From assembly GCA_937913075.1 (NCBI GenBank), contig CALEPU010000270.1, forward strand, positions 1 to 13,838: 13,838 nucleotides of DNA, read 5' to 3'. Positions 6,492-13,805 of the stretch are shown one piece after another. This DNA is from an uncultured Clostridia bacterium. Lineage in GTDB: Bacteria > Bacillota > Clostridia > Christensenellales > CAG-138. The first letter of the stretch is position 1. Each line of letters begins with the position of its first letter. Below the pieces are notes generated by a model, which was not told where the DNA came from, did not search any database, and saw only the letters and a program-made list of their open reading frames with translations. The position numbers and the translations under genes are program-made.

Positions 6492-7142
6492 ATGATAATC
6501 GTTGGCATTTGCGGTGCATCCGGCAGCGGCAAGTCCACCCTTGCTCGGGAGATCAAGGACTCGCTTTCCTGTAATGCTGTCATCATAGGTCAGGATTGCT
6601 ACTATCGCAACCACGCCTATCTCCCCTTTGAGGAGAGGCAGAAGATCAATTACGACGCTCCCGAGGTCTTTGATTATGACGAGCTCCGCGCCGATATGCA
6701 GCTCTTGGAGGCTGGCATGCCCATCACAAAAAAGGGCTACGATTACAGCAACCATTGCCGCGCCGACAGCGAGGAGCTTATACAGCCGCCTGACGTTGTT
6801 ATCTTGGAGGGCATACACGTTTTCCACGATGCAAGGCTCATGGAGAAGATGAGCTTGAAGGTATATATGCACGTGGATATAGATATCTGCCTGCTGCGCC
6901 GTATTGAACGCGATATAGTCGAACGCGGGCGCACGATAGACAATATAGGCAAGCAGTACATGGCGACGGTCAAGCCCATGTACGAGGAATACATCAGCAA
7001 ATACATCAGGAAAGCGGATTTCGCAGTAATGCACGGCGGGCACAACCGTCTTGCTATCGACGCGATAAGCGCCTATATCTCCGCCGAGCTTTGGAAACAG
7101 AAGGTCGAGGCGGAGCGCATAAAGGCCGTCAAGGCGGATTGA
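6492..7142 (+). CDS. udk: Uridine kinase
   Basis: This 216-residue cytosolic enzyme phosphorylates uridine (and usually cytidine) in pyrimidine salvage. The Walker A loop GASGSGKST lies at 8-16. IGQDCYYR (about 32-39, with D35) matches the nucleoside-site D-YY motif of the family, and YDYSNHCR followed by ILEGIHVFHDARL fits the canonical YDF--H and EGI motifs. RIERDIVERGRTIDNI corresponds to the lid region with its RD--ERGR signature. Length and motif order are typical. ATG 6492 has GGAGGG at 6478-6483. Whether it has its own promoter is unclear; none is obvious in the 67-base gap after the exporter gene. Confidence 0.92.
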   Translation: MIIVGICGASGSGKSTLAREIKDSLSCNAVIIGQDCYYRNHAYLPFEERQKINYDAPEVFDYDELRADMQLLEAGMPITKKGYDYSNHCRADSEELIQPPDVVILEGIHVFHDARLMEKMSLKVYMHVDIDICLLRRIERDIVERGRTIDNIGKQYMATVKPMYEEYISKYIRKADFAVMHGGHNRLAIDAISAYISAELWKQKVEAERIKAVKAD

Positions 7143-7188
7143 CCTTTCGCCTCCCGGCCGTTCTTAAAAAGGAGATGCGCCGGGTCGG

Positions 7189-8331
7189 ATGGAAGGATCC
7201 TTTAAAAAGCTATGGCTTTCGAGCCGCAAATATCTTTTTGTCGCGGCAGCCGCCATCGCTTTTTACGAGCTTTTGGAGCATCTGCCGGCGCTGCTTGGCA
7301 TTATTCGCAAGGTGAGAGCCGTGGTCATGCCCATTATACTTGGGCTCTGCATGGCCTTTGTCGCAGGGATGCCCGTGCGTTTTTTTGAAGAGAAGCCATT
7401 AAAAAGCCTTGTTCGAAAAAGGCCCAGGCTTGCACGGGGCATTGCGGTTGCGCTCTCCTACCTTATAATACTCGGCGTGTGCGGGCTCATTGCTGCGCTT
7501 GTAGTGCCAAAGGTCATTGGCAGCGTAACGGTGCTTGTCGATAATTTCGAGGGATACTATCAGGCGGTTTCGCAAAGGCTTTTTGCCATGTGGGACGGGC
7601 TGAATCTCACTCCCGAGGCGGAGACGGAGATACTCGATGTTTTAAACTCGCTGTTTGTTAAGCTCAAAGCGCTTGCAGTTGAGCTTTTGCCGAGGCTGCT
7701 GGGCTTAACACGGGGTGTGGCGGGCGCGGTGTATACGCTGCTCGTCATGACCGTGATAAGCGTCTACGCTCTTTTGAACAAGGAAAAGCTGCTGTCGCAG
7801 GCAAGACGCGTGCTTCAAGCGCTGCTGCCGCGCGCCGCAGTCGACGCCCTCGCGCATTATGCCGCGTTTGCGGGGCGCACCTTCCGCAGGTATATAGCAG
7901 GGCAGCTCACAAGCTGCTCGATAATCGGCGCGCTCTGCTATATAGGCATGAGGATACTCGGCATGCCATACCCTGAGCTCATATCGGTTTTCATAGCCGC
8001 AGCCGCGCTGATACCGATAATCGGTCCTTGGGCAAGCACACTGCCATCGGCGTTCATAATACTGATGGCACGGCAGGATAAGCCTTGGCTCGCGCTGTGG
8101 TTTTTGCTGTTAGTGCTTATCGTTCAGCAGCTCGACGACAACCTCGTCTACCCCCGCGTCGTCGGCGACGCAGTCGGCATATCGGGTATTTGGGTGCTTG
8201 CGGCAATAGTTATCGCCGGCGGGCTCTTCGGCATAGCGGGGCTGCTCGTCGCCGTGCCGACCGCTGCGGTGATCTACCGCATAGCGGGCGATTGGACATA
8301 CGCTCGCCTCAAAAAGAGGGCAGGAGCATAA
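7189..8331 (+). CDS. AI-2E family transporter (UPF0118/PerM-like membrane protein)
   Basis: This 380-residue polytopic membrane protein has about eight hydrophobic segments in the family's arrangement: an N-terminal helix group, a large soluble stretch at about 110-165, and a C-terminal helical half. The conserved C-terminal signature is visible: FRRYIAGQL, then ALIPIIGPWAS, then QQLDDNLVYPRVVG and GLFGIAGLLVAVP. The family was named after a reported AI-2 exporter, but members have also been described as Na+/H+ antiporters or related carriers, so the substrate here is open. ATG 7189 lies 14 bases after GGAG (7171-7174), a long spacing, so the exact start is slightly uncertain. The gene follows udk by 46 bases and precedes msrA by 27, suggesting cotranscription. 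Confidence 0.88.
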   Translation: MEGSFKKLWLSSRKYLFVAAAAIAFYELLEHLPALLGIIRKVRAVVMPIILGLCMAFVAGMPVRFFEEKPLKSLVRKRPRLARGIAVALSYLIILGVCGLIAALVVPKVIGSVTVLVDNFEGYYQAVSQRLFAMWDGLNLTPEAETEILDVLNSLFVKLKALAVELLPRLLGLTRGVAGAVYTLLVMTVISVYALLNKEKLLSQARRVLQALLPRAAVDALAHYAAFAGRTFRRYIAGQLTSCSIIGALCYIGMRILGMPYPELISVFIAAAALIPIIGPWASTLPSAFIILMARQDKPWLALWFLLLVLIVQQLDDNLVYPRVVGDAVGISGIWVLAAIVIAGGLFGIAGLLVAVPTAAVIYRIAGDWTYARLKKRAGA

Positions 8332-8358
8332 GAACACCGTTACACAAAGGAGAATATC

Positions 8359-8862
8359 ATGTTAAAGACGCTTTATCTCGCCGGCGGCTGCTTCTGGGGA
8401 GCGCAGAAATTTTTTGATCAGTTTGACGGCGTGCTTCACACCGAGGTCGGCTACGCTAACGGCCCCGCGGAAGCCCCGACCTACGAACAGGTCTGCAACG
8501 ACTCCGGTCACGCCGAGACTGTGCGCGTCACCTTCGACGACGAACTCATAAATGCTTCCGAGCTGCTTGGGTATTATTTTATGATAATAGACCCGCTCTC
8601 CGTAAACCGCCAGGGTGAGGACGAGGGCATACAGTACCGCACCGGCGTATATTATGACGATCCTTCGCTGCTTGCCCAAATAGAAGCAGCTTTCGCCGAG
8701 GAGCAGAAAAAGTTTGCTTCACCCATCACGGTTGAGCTCGCTCCGCTTAAAAACTTTTATCCCGCAGAGGAATATCATCAGAAATACCTCGTCAAAAACC
8801 CCACCGGCTACTGCCACGTCGCCCCTTGGCTGCTGGAGCTTAAAAAAGTCCGTCAGGACTGA
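8359..8862 (+). CDS. msrA: Peptide methionine sulfoxide reductase A
   Basis: This 167-residue repair enzyme reduces methionine S-sulfoxide in proteins. The catalytic motif GGCFWGAQ holds nucleophile C11. VGYANG, YEQVCNDSGHAETV, HP-type DPLSVNRQGEDEGIQYRT and the late FYPAEEYHQKYL are all in family order. C152 in GYCHV is a probable resolving cysteine, and C46 is the cysteine in YEQVC. DPLSVNRQG replaces the common DPT--NRQG with no loss of key residues. ATG 8359 has AAAGGAGA at 8346-8352. No msrB partner is fused to it or adjacent. It is the last plus-strand gene, meeting rplL head-on across a shared hairpin. Confidence 0.95.
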   Translation: MLKTLYLAGGCFWGAQKFFDQFDGVLHTEVGYANGPAEAPTYEQVCNDSGHAETVRVTFDDELINASELLGYYFMIIDPLSVNRQGEDEGIQYRTGVYYDDPSLLAQIEAAFAEEQKKFASPITVELAPLKNFYPAEEYHQKYLVKNPTGYCHVAPWLLELKKVRQD

Positions 8863-8874
8863 ATTTCGCAAACG

Positions 8875-8902
8875 AAAAAGCGGAGCCCGAAAGCTCCGCT
8901 TT
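8875..8902 (-). terminator. Terminator of the rplJ-rplL unit, possibly bidirectional
   Basis: AAAGCGGAGC (8877-8886) and GCTCCGCTTT (8893-8902) form a perfect 10-bp stem around a 6-base loop. On the minus strand the G+C core runs into five Ts (8879-8875), giving a good terminator 15 bases after the rplL stop. On the plus strand only three Ts follow the core, so it probably also stops msrA transcripts but less well. Confidence 0.8.
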
Positions 8903-8917
8903 GAAAATGAGACGAAA

Positions 8918-9289
8918 TTACTTGATCTCGATCTCGGCGCCGGCAGCCTTGAAGGCCTCGGCGATCTTCTCGGCCTCTTCCTTGGAAACGCCCTCTTTGA
9001 GGGTGGAGGGAGCGCCGTCAACGATGTCCTTAGCCTCCTTGAGGCCAAGACCGAGCTGCTCACGGGCGACCTTGATGACCTTGATCTTCTCAGCACCGAA
9101 GGACTTGAGAACTACGTCAAACTCGGTCTTCTCCTCTGCCTCCTCAGCGGCAGCGGCGGGGCCTGCTACTGCAACAGCGGTAGCGGCTGCGGATACACCA
9201 AACTCCTCCTCGAGGGCCTTAACGAGGTCCGCGAGCTCGAGAACTGTCATAGCCTTAACGTCGGCAATAAACTGCTCTTTGTTAAACAT
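8918..9289 (-). CDS. rplL: 50S ribosomal protein L7/L12
   Basis: This 123-residue protein forms the ribosomal stalk, which recruits translation factors. The N-terminal dimerisation helices (about 1-35, with MTVLELADLVKALEEEFGV) are followed by the Ala-rich hinge (about 36-54). The conserved globular C-terminal domain then runs from EFDVVLKSFGAEKIKVIK through GLGLKEAKDIVDGAPSTLKE to the end. Length is standard for the family. AGGAGGAAACAATAATG places a strong ribosome binding site just upstream. It follows rplJ by 50 bases and shares its leader. rpoB, the usual next gene, is absent; the strand ends at the terminator and convergent msrA. Confidence 0.97.
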   Translation of the reverse strand: MFNKEQFIADVKAMTVLELADLVKALEEEFGVSAAATAVAVAGPAAAAEEAEEKTEFDVVLKSFGAEKIKVIKVAREQLGLGLKEAKDIVDGAPSTLKEGVSKEEAEKIAEAFKAAGAEIEIK

Positions 9290-9339
9290 TATTGTTTCCT
9301 CCTGATAAATTTGAAATTAGTAGTGTTGGTTTGCAGCTT

Positions 9340-9861
9340 TTACTCTGCTGCTTCTGCGGCGGGAGCGCCGTTCTTCTTTGCGATCTGATCGAGTGCGACC
9401 GCAAGCCCGCGAATGGGGCTCATCATGCTGCCGAGCATACGGGCAATGAGTACCTCCTTGGGGGGCAGCTCTGCCAGAGCGTCGATACCGGCTGCATCTG
9501 TAACCTTGCCGTTTACGATACCGCCCTTGATCTCACACTTTTTGAGCTTCTTGACGGTCTCCTTAAGGATCTTGGCGGGAGCCACTGCATCGTTGTAGCT
9601 GATGGCGAAAGCGGACGGACCCTTGAGCATCTCGTGTACGGACTCATGGATGCCCTCTTTAACGACGGCGCGCTCCATCATGGAGTTCTTAACGACGACG
9701 TACTCAACGTCTGCCTTGCGCATAGCGGCGCGCAGCTCGGTGTCCTCTGCAACGGTAAGACCGCGATAATCGAACATTATAACGGACTGTGCCTTCTGCA
9801 GCTTCTCCGCCAGCTCATTGACGAACTGTTCCTTCTGAGCAATGATACTGGGATTTGCCAT
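9340..9861 (-). CDS. rplJ: 50S ribosomal protein L10
   Basis: This 173-residue protein anchors the L7/L12 dimers to 23S rRNA at the stalk base and acts as the autoregulator of its own operon. Visible family segments are IIAQKEQFVNELAEKL, SVIMFDYRGLTVAEDTELR, the VVVKNSMMERA region, LKGPSAFAI and the C-terminal L12-binding helix ending in an Ala/Glu-rich tail. The ATG at 9861 is chosen because AAGGAGGAAATCC lies directly before it. A longer in-frame start at 10008 would add 49 residues translated from the structured leader and is rejected. It is normally preceded by rplK-rplA; here the upstream gene is a flippase. Confidence 0.96.
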   Translation of the reverse strand: MANPSIIAQKEQFVNELAEKLQKAQSVIMFDYRGLTVAEDTELRAAMRKADVEYVVVKNSMMERAVVKEGIHESVHEMLKGPSAFAISYNDAVAPAKILKETVKKLKKCEIKGGIVNGKVTDAAGIDALAELPPKEVLIARMLGSMMSPIRGLAVALDQIAKKNGAPAAEAAE

Positions 9862-10042
9862 TGGATTTCCTCCTTGTTGCAGATTTGCAAAAAAATACCC
9901 CCTGCCGCCAACGACAGAGGAGTAAGAAAAATTCTCATAGATTGCGCCATAAAAGGCGCAGTATTCAAACCTTCCCCCTCGGCGGGATATTGAGCCTTGG
10001 CTTGCCAAGGCACCTGCTGTCTACGGCGGATATTCATTTGCG
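9862..10042 (-). ncRNA. Ribosomal protein L10 leader (cis-regulatory RNA)
   Basis: This is the roughly 180-base leader of rplJ. It contains the L10-leader pattern CAGGTGCC, a stem GCCTTGG/CCAAGGC (10011-10005 with 10000-9994, tetraloop), then CTCAATATCCCGCCGAGG (9994-9977). A second hairpin TGCGCC/GGCGCA lies at 9960-9943, and an intrinsic terminator at 9920-9889. In Firmicutes the L10(L12)4 complex binds such leaders and promotes premature termination. A possible antiterminator pairs GAGGGG (9980-9975) with CTCCTC (9922-9917), which overlaps the left arm of the terminator; this pairing is my inference. Confidence 0.8.
9889..9920 (-). terminator. Attenuator hairpin in the rplJ leader
   Basis: CCTCTGTCG (9920-9912), loop TTGG, and CGGCAGGGG (9907-9899) form a 9-bp stem with two G-T wobbles. 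After GTA comes a run of seven Ts (9895-9889). It ends just before the rplJ ribosome binding site, as expected for transcription attenuation by L10. Confidence 0.82.
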
Positions 10043-10048
10043 GGCGGT

Positions 10049-10077
10049 ATTATACCATGCGAGGCGCGCCGTGTCAA
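10049..10077 (-). promoter_or_regulatory. Consensus promoter of rplJ-rplL
   Basis: On the minus strand TTGACA (10077-10072) and TATAAT (10054-10049) are both perfect consensus hexamers separated by exactly 17 bases. Transcription should start near 10042. The stop codon of the flippase gene (10076-10074) lies inside the -35 box. Confidence 0.95.
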
Positions 10078-11603
10078 CGGGGCTCGCTCGTTTTTTTTGC
10101 CGATTTTGAAGATATATTTTTAATGAAGCCGGCGACGGCATCGTTTATTTGTCTGCGGAATATGAGGTATGCCGCCGCAAGCAGCAGCGCCGCCAGCGAA
10201 TACCGCAAGGCTGCTCCCCAAGCCGCGCCGTAAAGCGGCATAATGAGCGCAAAGCACGCGCCGCAGCAGAGCACCATTCCGAGCGGCACGGATAGCCTGA
10301 TGCAATCCTCCTTTATCAAAAGGCGCACTGCGGCGGCGTGAATGAGCATCAGAAGCATATAGCAGAATGCGGTCGTGTAAGCGGCGGCAATGTAGCCGTA
10401 TTTTTTAATGAAGATATAGTTGAGCGGGATGTTCACCGCCGCGACTATCACGGTGCTGACGGCAGTGAGCAGCGTCCTCTTGTTGTATTTTTCTATACTG
10501 ACGTACAATCTTGAAAGGAAGGCGAAAAGGCTGCTCAATAAAAGCGGAGCGACTATGTACCGCGCCTCGGCGTAAGGCTCGCCGCCGAGCACCGCAATAA
10601 GCTCCGGCGCGGCAAGCGCAAGCAAAAGCGCAAGCCCGCAGGCGGCAAGCATCATGGTGTTGAAGGGCTTTTTTATATCGGCGTTGTGCGCTTTTCGGTT
10701 TTCCGCGGCGTCGGCGTCCCTCTCGGCAAGCTTTTCAAACAGCCATGGCACCCATGAGCCCTCGACCGCGTCGATCATGAGGCTGAGGACGTATTGGAGC
10801 GATACCGCCAGCGAGAATACTGCGGCTAAGTCGTCGCCGCACAGTTGCTTTATCATCAGCCTGTCACACTGCGCAAGCACATACATTGCGAGCAGATGCG
10901 GGATGAGCGGCAGTGAAAACCTCAATGCGTAGCGCCAATGCGAAAGCTTGACAGTGAATCTCCCTTGGATGAAGACCGACACCGCAAGCACAGCGCCAAC
11001 CGTTATCTGCGGAGCGTAAAAGCTGATGATGCGGACGTTCACAAGGTCTGCATCCGTCCCGGTTTTAAAAAACCAGACCGCGCCGATGGATATCAACGTT
11101 GCTGGGATCGCGGAAAGCGCCATCACGAGCACGTTGGAGCGGTAATGCAGGAGCTGTTTTTCGCGGTTTTGGTATGCGGCGACCGCGCTGTGCATCGGCA
11201 TGAAGCACAGCATGGTGACGAGCATCACCGTGTTCATCGATAACAAGCTTTCGAAAGTGCTGCGGAATATCAGCAGCAGCGCGGCAAGTATGCCGCAGAA
11301 GACCATTATCAGCGCCTGTACGGAGGAGTGGTATTCGTAATACTCCCCCTCAAAATCGAGCTTTGCCCGCGACATGCTTTGATAGATGCAGAGGCCGAAA
11401 ACGGGCAGCAGCATATCGAGCCACGATTCATACACGCGCACAACGCCGTACTGATCCTTGGTAAGCAGCCTTGTAAATATCGGCGTCGTCAGAAAGGTCA
11501 GGCCCCTAATGACGAAAATTGAAACGAGATACCAAACGCCCGCCTTCAGCGCAAGACGCCCGCGCTCATTCGATGCTGTTTTCTCAGATGGATTATTGCC
11601 CAT
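10074..11603 (-). CDS. Wzx-like polysaccharide flippase
   Basis: This is a membrane protein of 509 residues (from ATG 11603) of the oligosaccharide-lipid flippase type (MOP/MATE superfamily, Polysacc_synt). It would move lipid-linked glycan units across the inner membrane. The N-terminus LALKAGVWYLVSIFVIRGLTFLTTPIFTRLLTKDQYG is the family hallmark, with basic residues before helix 1 and FTRLL--DQYG after helix 2. Twelve to fourteen hydrophobic helices follow, with a charged cytoplasmic loop in the middle (ERDADAAENRKAHN). The frame opens at TTG 11621, but neither start has a strong ribosome site; ATG 11603 is the conservative choice and translation is probably coupled to the upstream ATP-grasp gene, whose stop lies 24 bases before it. 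It is the last gene of the glycan cluster, and no terminator separates it from rplJ. Confidence 0.85.
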   Translation of the reverse strand: MGNNPSEKTASNERGRLALKAGVWYLVSIFVIRGLTFLTTPIFTRLLTKDQYGVVRVYESWLDMLLPVFGLCIYQSMSRAKLDFEGEYYEYHSSVQALIMVFCGILAALLLIFRSTFESLLSMNTVMLVTMLCFMPMHSAVAAYQNREKQLLHYRSNVLVMALSAIPATLISIGAVWFFKTGTDADLVNVRIISFYAPQITVGAVLAVSVFIQGRFTVKLSHWRYALRFSLPLIPHLLAMYVLAQCDRLMIKQLCGDDLAAVFSLAVSLQYVLSLMIDAVEGSWVPWLFEKLAERDADAAENRKAHNADIKKPFNTMMLAACGLALLLALAAPELIAVLGGEPYAEARYIVAPLLLSSLFAFLSRLYVSIEKYNKRTLLTAVSTVIVAAVNIPLNYIFIKKYGYIAAAYTTAFCYMLLMLIHAAAVRLLIKEDCIRLSVPLGMVLCCGACFALIMPLYGAAWGAALRYSLAALLLAAAYLIFRRQINDAVAGFIKNISSKSAKKTSEPR

Positions 11604-11627
11604 TTTTGCCGTTGCCGCCAAAGCGGA

Positions 11628-12611
11628 TCATTCTTCGTTCAGCATTGCCGCCGCTTCGATATTGCGTCTGCCGACCTTTGCGGCCATTTGCAGTACGCCG
11701 AGGTTGGTGCATGAATTGCCCTCTATAAAATCGACGCCCTGCTCCGTGACGGCGATATCCCAGCCGACGAAACGGATATTTTTGTACTTTGCCGCCGCAG
11801 CGAGGACGGCCCTTTTAAGCTTTTCCCAGTTGGGGATCTTAAGCCCTATTATCTGCGCACCGGTGATGGGGCTTTCAAGGAAGCGATCCTGTGCGCGGTT
11901 GACTGCAGAGGTGCAGACTATGCCGCTTTTCACGTCGATCTCGCAGCAATAGCCGCCAAGCGAAACGTTATCGACAACGCTGTTCGCGGCGCCGATGCGC
12001 AGCGCAGCAGTCACGATGCGGGGCTTGCCGTCGCCGCAGACGTACGTTATCACGCGAATGGAGTCAACGCACGAGGGGTTCAGCGCGGCGATATCGGGGT
12101 GCTGTATAATGAAGCCCTCCACAAGGCAATTCCTGTGGGCTTCATACAGTGCGCGGATATTTTCGGCGCTGCCGATATCCGCCTCGGTCAGCTTTTCGAC
12201 CCCCTCGCCCCATGATTTATCGTAGGGCTTGACTATCACGCTGCCGCACTCTTTAATGAAAGCAGCAAACTCTTCGCTCGTCAGCTCGTTCACGTCGCGC
12301 CAGGGGCGGGCGACAAATTCCGCAAAAAGGGTGTTGAACTTCTTTTTATCATCAAGTACGGAAAGATCGCCCGAATTGCTCTTTTTATAAAACCTGTTCA
12401 CGCGGAAATCAGTCATGAATTTCGCACGTTCACACTCGTTAAAGCGCCAGAAATCGAACCAGATATAGTTCTTCGGAGTGCACCCGTGACGCACGGCGCA
12501 CCAGAACATATCCGCCCAATAGAAAAGCTTGCGTCCCCTGGCAAAATCCAGCCTGTCGAGCGACTCCCGAAAGAAGGCGATATTCTCTTTGATCTGTGTT
12601 TTAACAGCCAT
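11628..12611 (-). CDS. Sugar-transfer-associated ATP-grasp protein (second of a pair)
   Basis: This 327-residue cytosolic protein (from ATG 12611) has ATP-grasp features: VIVKPYDKSWGEGVEKL with K128 and the glycine loop, VEGFI with E165, DSIRVITYV, and late metal-binding GWDIAVT (D285) and VDFIEGNS (E297, N299). The layout fits the ATPgrasp_ST family (sugar-transfer associated), found in polysaccharide gene clusters and thought to ligate a carboxylate to an amine or sugar component. The exact substrates are unknown. ATG 12611 is preferred to 12680 because AAGGTGG lies just upstream and the longer form would be embedded in the preceding gene. It overlaps that gene by 11 bases and precedes the flippase. 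Several cysteines are present (for example C222 and C223 in GGYCCEID). Confidence 0.78.
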   Translation of the reverse strand: MAVKTQIKENIAFFRESLDRLDFARGRKLFYWADMFWCAVRHGCTPKNYIWFDFWRFNECERAKFMTDFRVNRFYKKSNSGDLSVLDDKKKFNTLFAEFVARPWRDVNELTSEEFAAFIKECGSVIVKPYDKSWGEGVEKLTEADIGSAENIRALYEAHRNCLVEGFIIQHPDIAALNPSCVDSIRVITYVCGDGKPRIVTAALRIGAANSVVDNVSLGGYCCEIDVKSGIVCTSAVNRAQDRFLESPITGAQIIGLKIPNWEKLKRAVLAAAAKYKNIRFVGWDIAVTEQGVDFIEGNSCTNLGVLQMAAKVGRRNIEAAAMLNEE

Positions 12612-13605
12612 GCTGTCCACCTTTTTTAATGAAGGGAGCGATGAACTTCGCCGTTTCTGTATCGACACCCTGCTCCGCAAATTCGTAGAACTGATAGCCT
12701 GTGTAACCGCCGCTGGTATTGCCCTCTATCAAAACGGGACGCTCCGGCGTCAATGCGATATCCCAGCTTATATAGCCCATTTCGGGCACGAGCGCGGCAG
12801 AATCCTCAAGCATAGCGCGCACCTCGCTCCACATGGGGAGAGCAAAGCCCTTAATCGGCAGACCGGAGACCGGATGCGTCTTATAGGTATTATGCTCGTA
12901 ATCCACACCGTCGGTAATGACCATGCCGGTTTCCACGTCTATCAGAGCAAAGAGCGCATCCTTACTAGCATTGGCAAACTCCTCGCCGACGCCGAGTGTA
13001 AGCGTGCCATATAAAAAATGGCAGACTCCGCCGGAAAAGACGGTGGCGACCCGAACGGGGTTTATCGCCTTCGGATAATAGGCAGCAAGGGCCTCGTGCT
13101 GGGCGATGAACGGTTCAACTACGCCCGCCTGCATGGAGCGAAGCCTTTGAACGGCATGGACGGCGCAGTCAAAATCCGCCTTTCGCAGGACAAGCACGCC
13201 GTCGCCTGCCTCGCCCGCAAGGGGCTTATAGACGAATTTTTCGCCAAGCTCGCCAAGCTGCGCCTCAGTTATACTCTTGGAGCGGAAGCACACCCTGCCG
13301 AAATGGTCAGCAAAAATGCGGGAAAAATAAAACTTGTTCGTGAAGAACTGTTTATGATAGATGCTGTTGACGTTTCTTTTCAGTCGCGCCTGATGATACA
13401 TGCTCATGTGGCCGCGCCGCTGAGCGGGCTTGAGTCCCTCAAAGCCGAAGTGGCGGTATTGATCCGGCGCAATGCCGTATACCGGAATGCAGAGCGCCAT
13501 GTCGCAAAGGATAAAAAAGGCGGGCTTCCCCGTTTTGCGGTGTACTGCAGCGGCATTGGCAAACGCCTTTTTTATCAGCGAAGGTATCCTCCGAATGAAG
13601 CTCAT
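12601..13605 (-). CDS. Sugar-transfer-associated ATP-grasp protein (first of a pair)
   Basis: This 334-residue protein is a diverged paralogue of the next gene. ATP-grasp motifs are FVYKPLAGEAGDGV (K127 and the glycine loop 131-137), VEPFIAQH (E164), NPVRVATVF, YISWDIALT (D282) and VLIEGNTSGG (E294, N296). These align with K128, E165, DSIRVITYV, D285, E297 and N299 in its neighbour, so both seem catalytically competent. The N-terminal 110 residues (HMSMYHQARLKRNVNSIYHK) differ greatly between the two and may carry acceptor specificity. The role is probably a carboxylate-amine ligation in synthesis of a surface glycan; this is inferred from the flippase two genes on. ATG 13605 has GGAG 11 bases upstream. 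Its stop region overlaps the start of the second copy by 11 bases. Confidence 0.78.
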   Translation of the reverse strand: MSFIRRIPSLIKKAFANAAAVHRKTGKPAFFILCDMALCIPVYGIAPDQYRHFGFEGLKPAQRRGHMSMYHQARLKRNVNSIYHKQFFTNKFYFSRIFADHFGRVCFRSKSITEAQLGELGEKFVYKPLAGEAGDGVLVLRKADFDCAVHAVQRLRSMQAGVVEPFIAQHEALAAYYPKAINPVRVATVFSGGVCHFLYGTLTLGVGEEFANASKDALFALIDVETGMVITDGVDYEHNTYKTHPVSGLPIKGFALPMWSEVRAMLEDSAALVPEMGYISWDIALTPERPVLIEGNTSGGYTGYQFYEFAEQGVDTETAKFIAPFIKKGGQHGC

Positions 13606-13637
13606 ATCGACCCGCGCTCCTTTGCTTTGGTTAAGCT

Positions 13638-13666
13638 ATGATAACACATTATCCTCGCGACCGCAA
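13638..13666 (-). promoter_or_regulatory. Promoter of the ATP-grasp/flippase cluster
   Basis: On the minus strand TTGCGG (13666-13661) and TATCAT (13643-13638) are separated by 17 bases. The predicted start near 13631 leaves a leader of about 25 bases with AAAGGAG before the first ATP-grasp gene. Confidence 0.65.
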
Positions 13667-13699
13667 CAGAAACATGCCGCATTTGTGCAAATTTATTGT

Positions 13700-13805
13700 A
13701 AGTGAATTCCCAAAGTAACTTCCACTATTGAAGATAGATGTGGAAGTTACTCTGGGGAAGTGCCATATTAAGCCAAACATCAGCGAACTTCGCAGTAATT
13801 CACTT
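13700..13805. repeat. Nested inverted repeats in an AT-richer non-coding edge
   Basis: An inner repeat pairs CCAAAGTAACTTCCAC (13710-13725) with GTGGAAGTTACTCTGG (13740-13755), with 15 of 16 positions matching around a 14-base loop. An outer repeat pairs AAGTGAATT (13700-13708) with AATTCACTT (13797-13805). No convincing gene lies in 13606-13838, and base composition is more AT-rich than in the rest of the window. It could be a regulatory or terminator region for a gene beyond the edge, or the end of a small mobile element. I cannot tell which. Confidence 0.6.

Noticed and set aside
8714..9993. Plus-strand open frames of 224 and 233 residues across rplL and rplJ
   Set aside because: They lie antisense to two unmistakable ribosomal protein genes and read as Leu/Gly-rich sequence without family motifs.
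9862..10008. Longer rplJ start adding 49 residues
   Set aside because: The added part is the structured L10 leader with its attenuator. The ATG at 9861 has a strong ribosome binding site and matches the family's normal N-terminus.
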